This document shows positions 5,709 through 7,242 of a DNA stretch of 7,242 bases, one piece after another. Under the pieces are notes generated by a model, which saw only the letters and a program-made list of their open reading frames with translations, did no database searches and had not been told where the DNA came from. A program made the position numbers and the translations under genes. Each line of letters opens with the position of its first letter. The first letter of the stretch is position 1. The DNA is taken from contig CAJWSU010000043.1 in NCBI GenBank assembly GCA_913046335.1, positions 1 to 7,242 on the forward strand, in the 5' to 3' direction. The stretch comes from TMED109 sp002684605. Lineage in GTDB: Bacteria; Pseudomonadota; Alphaproteobacteria; TMED109.

Positions 5709-7242
5709 ATGTCACTAAAAATACTAGAGCCTTTATACAAAGAAATAGAAACAATAAATGGTTTTGGTCCTCAGAGTACTATTACATTTAAAAAATTATG
5801 TGGTTCTAGATTTTTAGATATTATTTTTCACCTACCTAATTCTTTAATAAAGAGGATTATAGTAGAGGATTTACTAGAATTTGATTTATATAAAAGAGTA
5901 ATTATTAGTGGAATAATTAAAAGTACTTGGTCCAGTTATAAAAAACCAAGAATATCAATTGCTACTATAGAGATTAAGAATCAGCTATTAGAAATAATAT
6001 ATTTTAATGTTAATAAAGCATGGTTTCATAAAAATTTTGTAAAAGGTTACGAAGTTACAGTGAGTGGAGAACTAATTAAAAAAGGAAGTAAATGGCAAAT
6101 AATTCACCCTGATTATATTTTTGATAAAAAAAGCAATCTGAGTGTACCAATCTATGAAACTACATATTCTTTAACATCTGGATTAACACATAAAAAAATA
6201 AAAAAAGCGATAACACAATCTACTCAAGCATTAACAGGTTTTAATGAATGGATAAATTATGAATTAATTAAAACTAATAAATGGCATAATTTTTATGACT
6301 CCATACTCAAAATACATTTCCCTGAAACTTTAGAAGAAGTAAATAATATTAGCATATATAGGGAAAGAATTGCATATGATGAAGCTTTAGCGAGGCAACT
6401 TGCATTAAATTTAATACGAAAACATAAATTTCGATCATTGCAAAGTCCTTTATCTAGTAACAATAAAATAAAAAATAAACTACTAGAAAAGTTACCTTTT
6501 AGCTTAACTGAAGATCAAAAATCTGTATTAAAAACTATATATAACAATTTAAACTCCAAAGAAAGAATGTTTAGACTTCTTCAAGGTGATGTAGGTAGTG
6601 GAAAAACTATTGTTGCTTTTTTTTCAATTCTACATGTTGTCGAAAATGGTTATCAAGGGGCTTTAATGGCTCCTACTGAAATTTTAGCTCTTCAACATTA
6701 TACTTTTTTTAAACAATATGAAGATTATTTAAAAATAAAAATATGCTTGTTGACCAGTAAAATCAATAAAGCTGATAAAAATAAAACTGTAACTGATATT
6801 ATTAATGGTGACGTTAATATTATTATAGGTACTCATGCAATTATACAGTCAAATATTATATATAAGAATCTTAGGTTAGCTATAATAGATGAGCAGCATA
6901 GGTTTGGCGTTTATCAGCGTTTAGAATTATCTAAAAAGTCTCCTAGTACAGACTTTATGGTTATGACAGCTACTCCAATACCGAGAACATTAGTTCTAAC
7001 AGATTATGGCGATATGGATATATCCATTTTATACAATAAACCCAAAAACAGGCCTATAATTAAGACTATTAGTGTAAGTATACCAAGAATGAAAGAAGTT
7101 ATTAACGCTATTTCTAGAGCTATATCAAAAAATGATCAAATTTTTTGGGTTTGCCCATTGGTAAAAGATTCTGAAAAATTAGATTTAGCAGCAGCAGAAA
7201 CTCGAGCAAAATATTTAGAAAATTACTTTCCCAAAAAAGTAG
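5709..7242 (+). CDS. recG: ATP-dependent DNA helicase RecG (3' truncated by window end)
   Basis: RecG is an SF2 translocase that reverses stalled replication forks and processes branched recombination intermediates. The frame is open from ATG 5709 to the window end, giving 511 codons of about 690 expected. The N-terminal part has a GFGPQ helix-hairpin remnant (18-22) and HLPNSLIKR (41-49), then the OB-fold wedge domain (about 55-150), which grips the junction. The motor follows: TEDQ (267-270), Walker A GDVGSGKT (293-300, K299), APTEILALQH (321-330), IIGTHA (372-377), DEQHRFGV (394-401) and MTATPIPRTL (419-428). The second helicase lobe is only begun, and the TRG motif lies beyond the edge. 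DEQH and DVGSGKT distinguish RecG from Mfd. TAG at 5691-5693 is the in-frame stop ahead of the gene, so ATG 5709 is the first start; AGGAG (5692-5696) is 12 bases upstream, rather far. It faces away from sdhE-mfd. Confidence 0.96.
   Translation, partial: MSLKILEPLYKEIETINGFGPQSTITFKKLCGSRFLDIIFHLPNSLIKRIIVEDLLEFDLYKRVIISGIIKSTWSSYKKPRISIATIEIKNQLLEIIYFNVNKAWFHKNFVKGYEVTVSGELIKKGSKWQIIHPDYIFDKKSNLSVPIYETTYSLTSGLTHKKIKKAITQSTQALTGFNEWINYELIKTNKWHNFYDSILKIHFPETLEEVNNISIYRERIAYDEALARQLALNLIRKHKFRSLQSPLSSNNKIKNKLLEKLPFSLTEDQKSVLKTIYNNLNSKERMFRLLQGDVGSGKTIVAFFSILHVVENGYQGALMAPTEILALQHYTFFKQYEDYLKIKICLLTSKINKADKNKTVTDIINGDVNIIIGTHAIIQSNIIYKNLRLAIIDEQHRFGVYQRLELSKKSPSTDFMVMTATPIPRTLVLTDYGDMDISILYNKPKNRPIIKTISVSIPRMKEVINAISRAISKNDQIFWVCPLVKDSEKLDLAAAETRAKYLENYFPKKV

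Noticed and set aside
1..7242. A defence island, mobile element or other undescribed multi-gene system.
   Set aside because: No transposase, integrase, direct repeats, tRNA-flanked insertion or unknown gene cluster is present; all genes belong to known families, and A/T-rich composition looks similar throughout.

Overview
The window is AT-rich, tightly packed bacterial DNA with six protein genes, two of them cut by the window edges. The mfd-sdhE pair facing away from recG is an arrangement I know from alphaproteobacteria. Together with the strong A/T bias, the 4-base gene overlaps and the near absence of spacer DNA, this suggests a small-genome alphaproteobacterium, for example a free-living marine or host-associated lineage. 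This rests on gene order and family knowledge, not on a search; genus or family cannot be read from the sequence.

Layout, left to right. (1) The 3' end of a sensor histidine kinase (+), carrying its ATP-binding domain. (2) A short-chain dehydrogenase/reductase (-), convergent with the kinase; their TAG stops share the palindrome CTAG. (3) A 78-base divergent spacer. (4) A cytoplasmic DsbA/FrnE-like thioredoxin-fold protein with a CPWC active site (+), convergent with mfd; their TAA stops share the palindrome TTAA. (5) mfd (-), the transcription-repair coupling factor. (6) sdhE (-), the succinate dehydrogenase flavinylation factor, directly upstream of mfd. (7) A 90-base divergent spacer. (8) The first 511 codons of recG (+), running off the right edge. 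No stretch of 300 bases lacks a gene. I see no tRNA, rRNA, CRISPR array, insertion sequence or convincing terminator.

Function. Mfd and RecG are SF2 DNA translocases with related motor domains. Mfd removes stalled RNA polymerase and recruits nucleotide excision repair; RecG remodels stalled forks and recombination intermediates. SdhE sits between them by conserved gene order rather than an obvious shared pathway. The reductase and the FrnE-like protein are probably redox enzymes with unknown substrates.

The observation most worth checking is the mfd start. The first ATG (5251) would remove about 35 residues that look like genuine Mfd N-terminus, yet the upstream open frame has no ATG, GTG or TTG. 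The best candidate is an ATT codon inside the end of sdhE, with a GGA seven bases ahead of it. Otherwise this is ordinary core genome, and I find no evidence of an undescribed multi-gene system.
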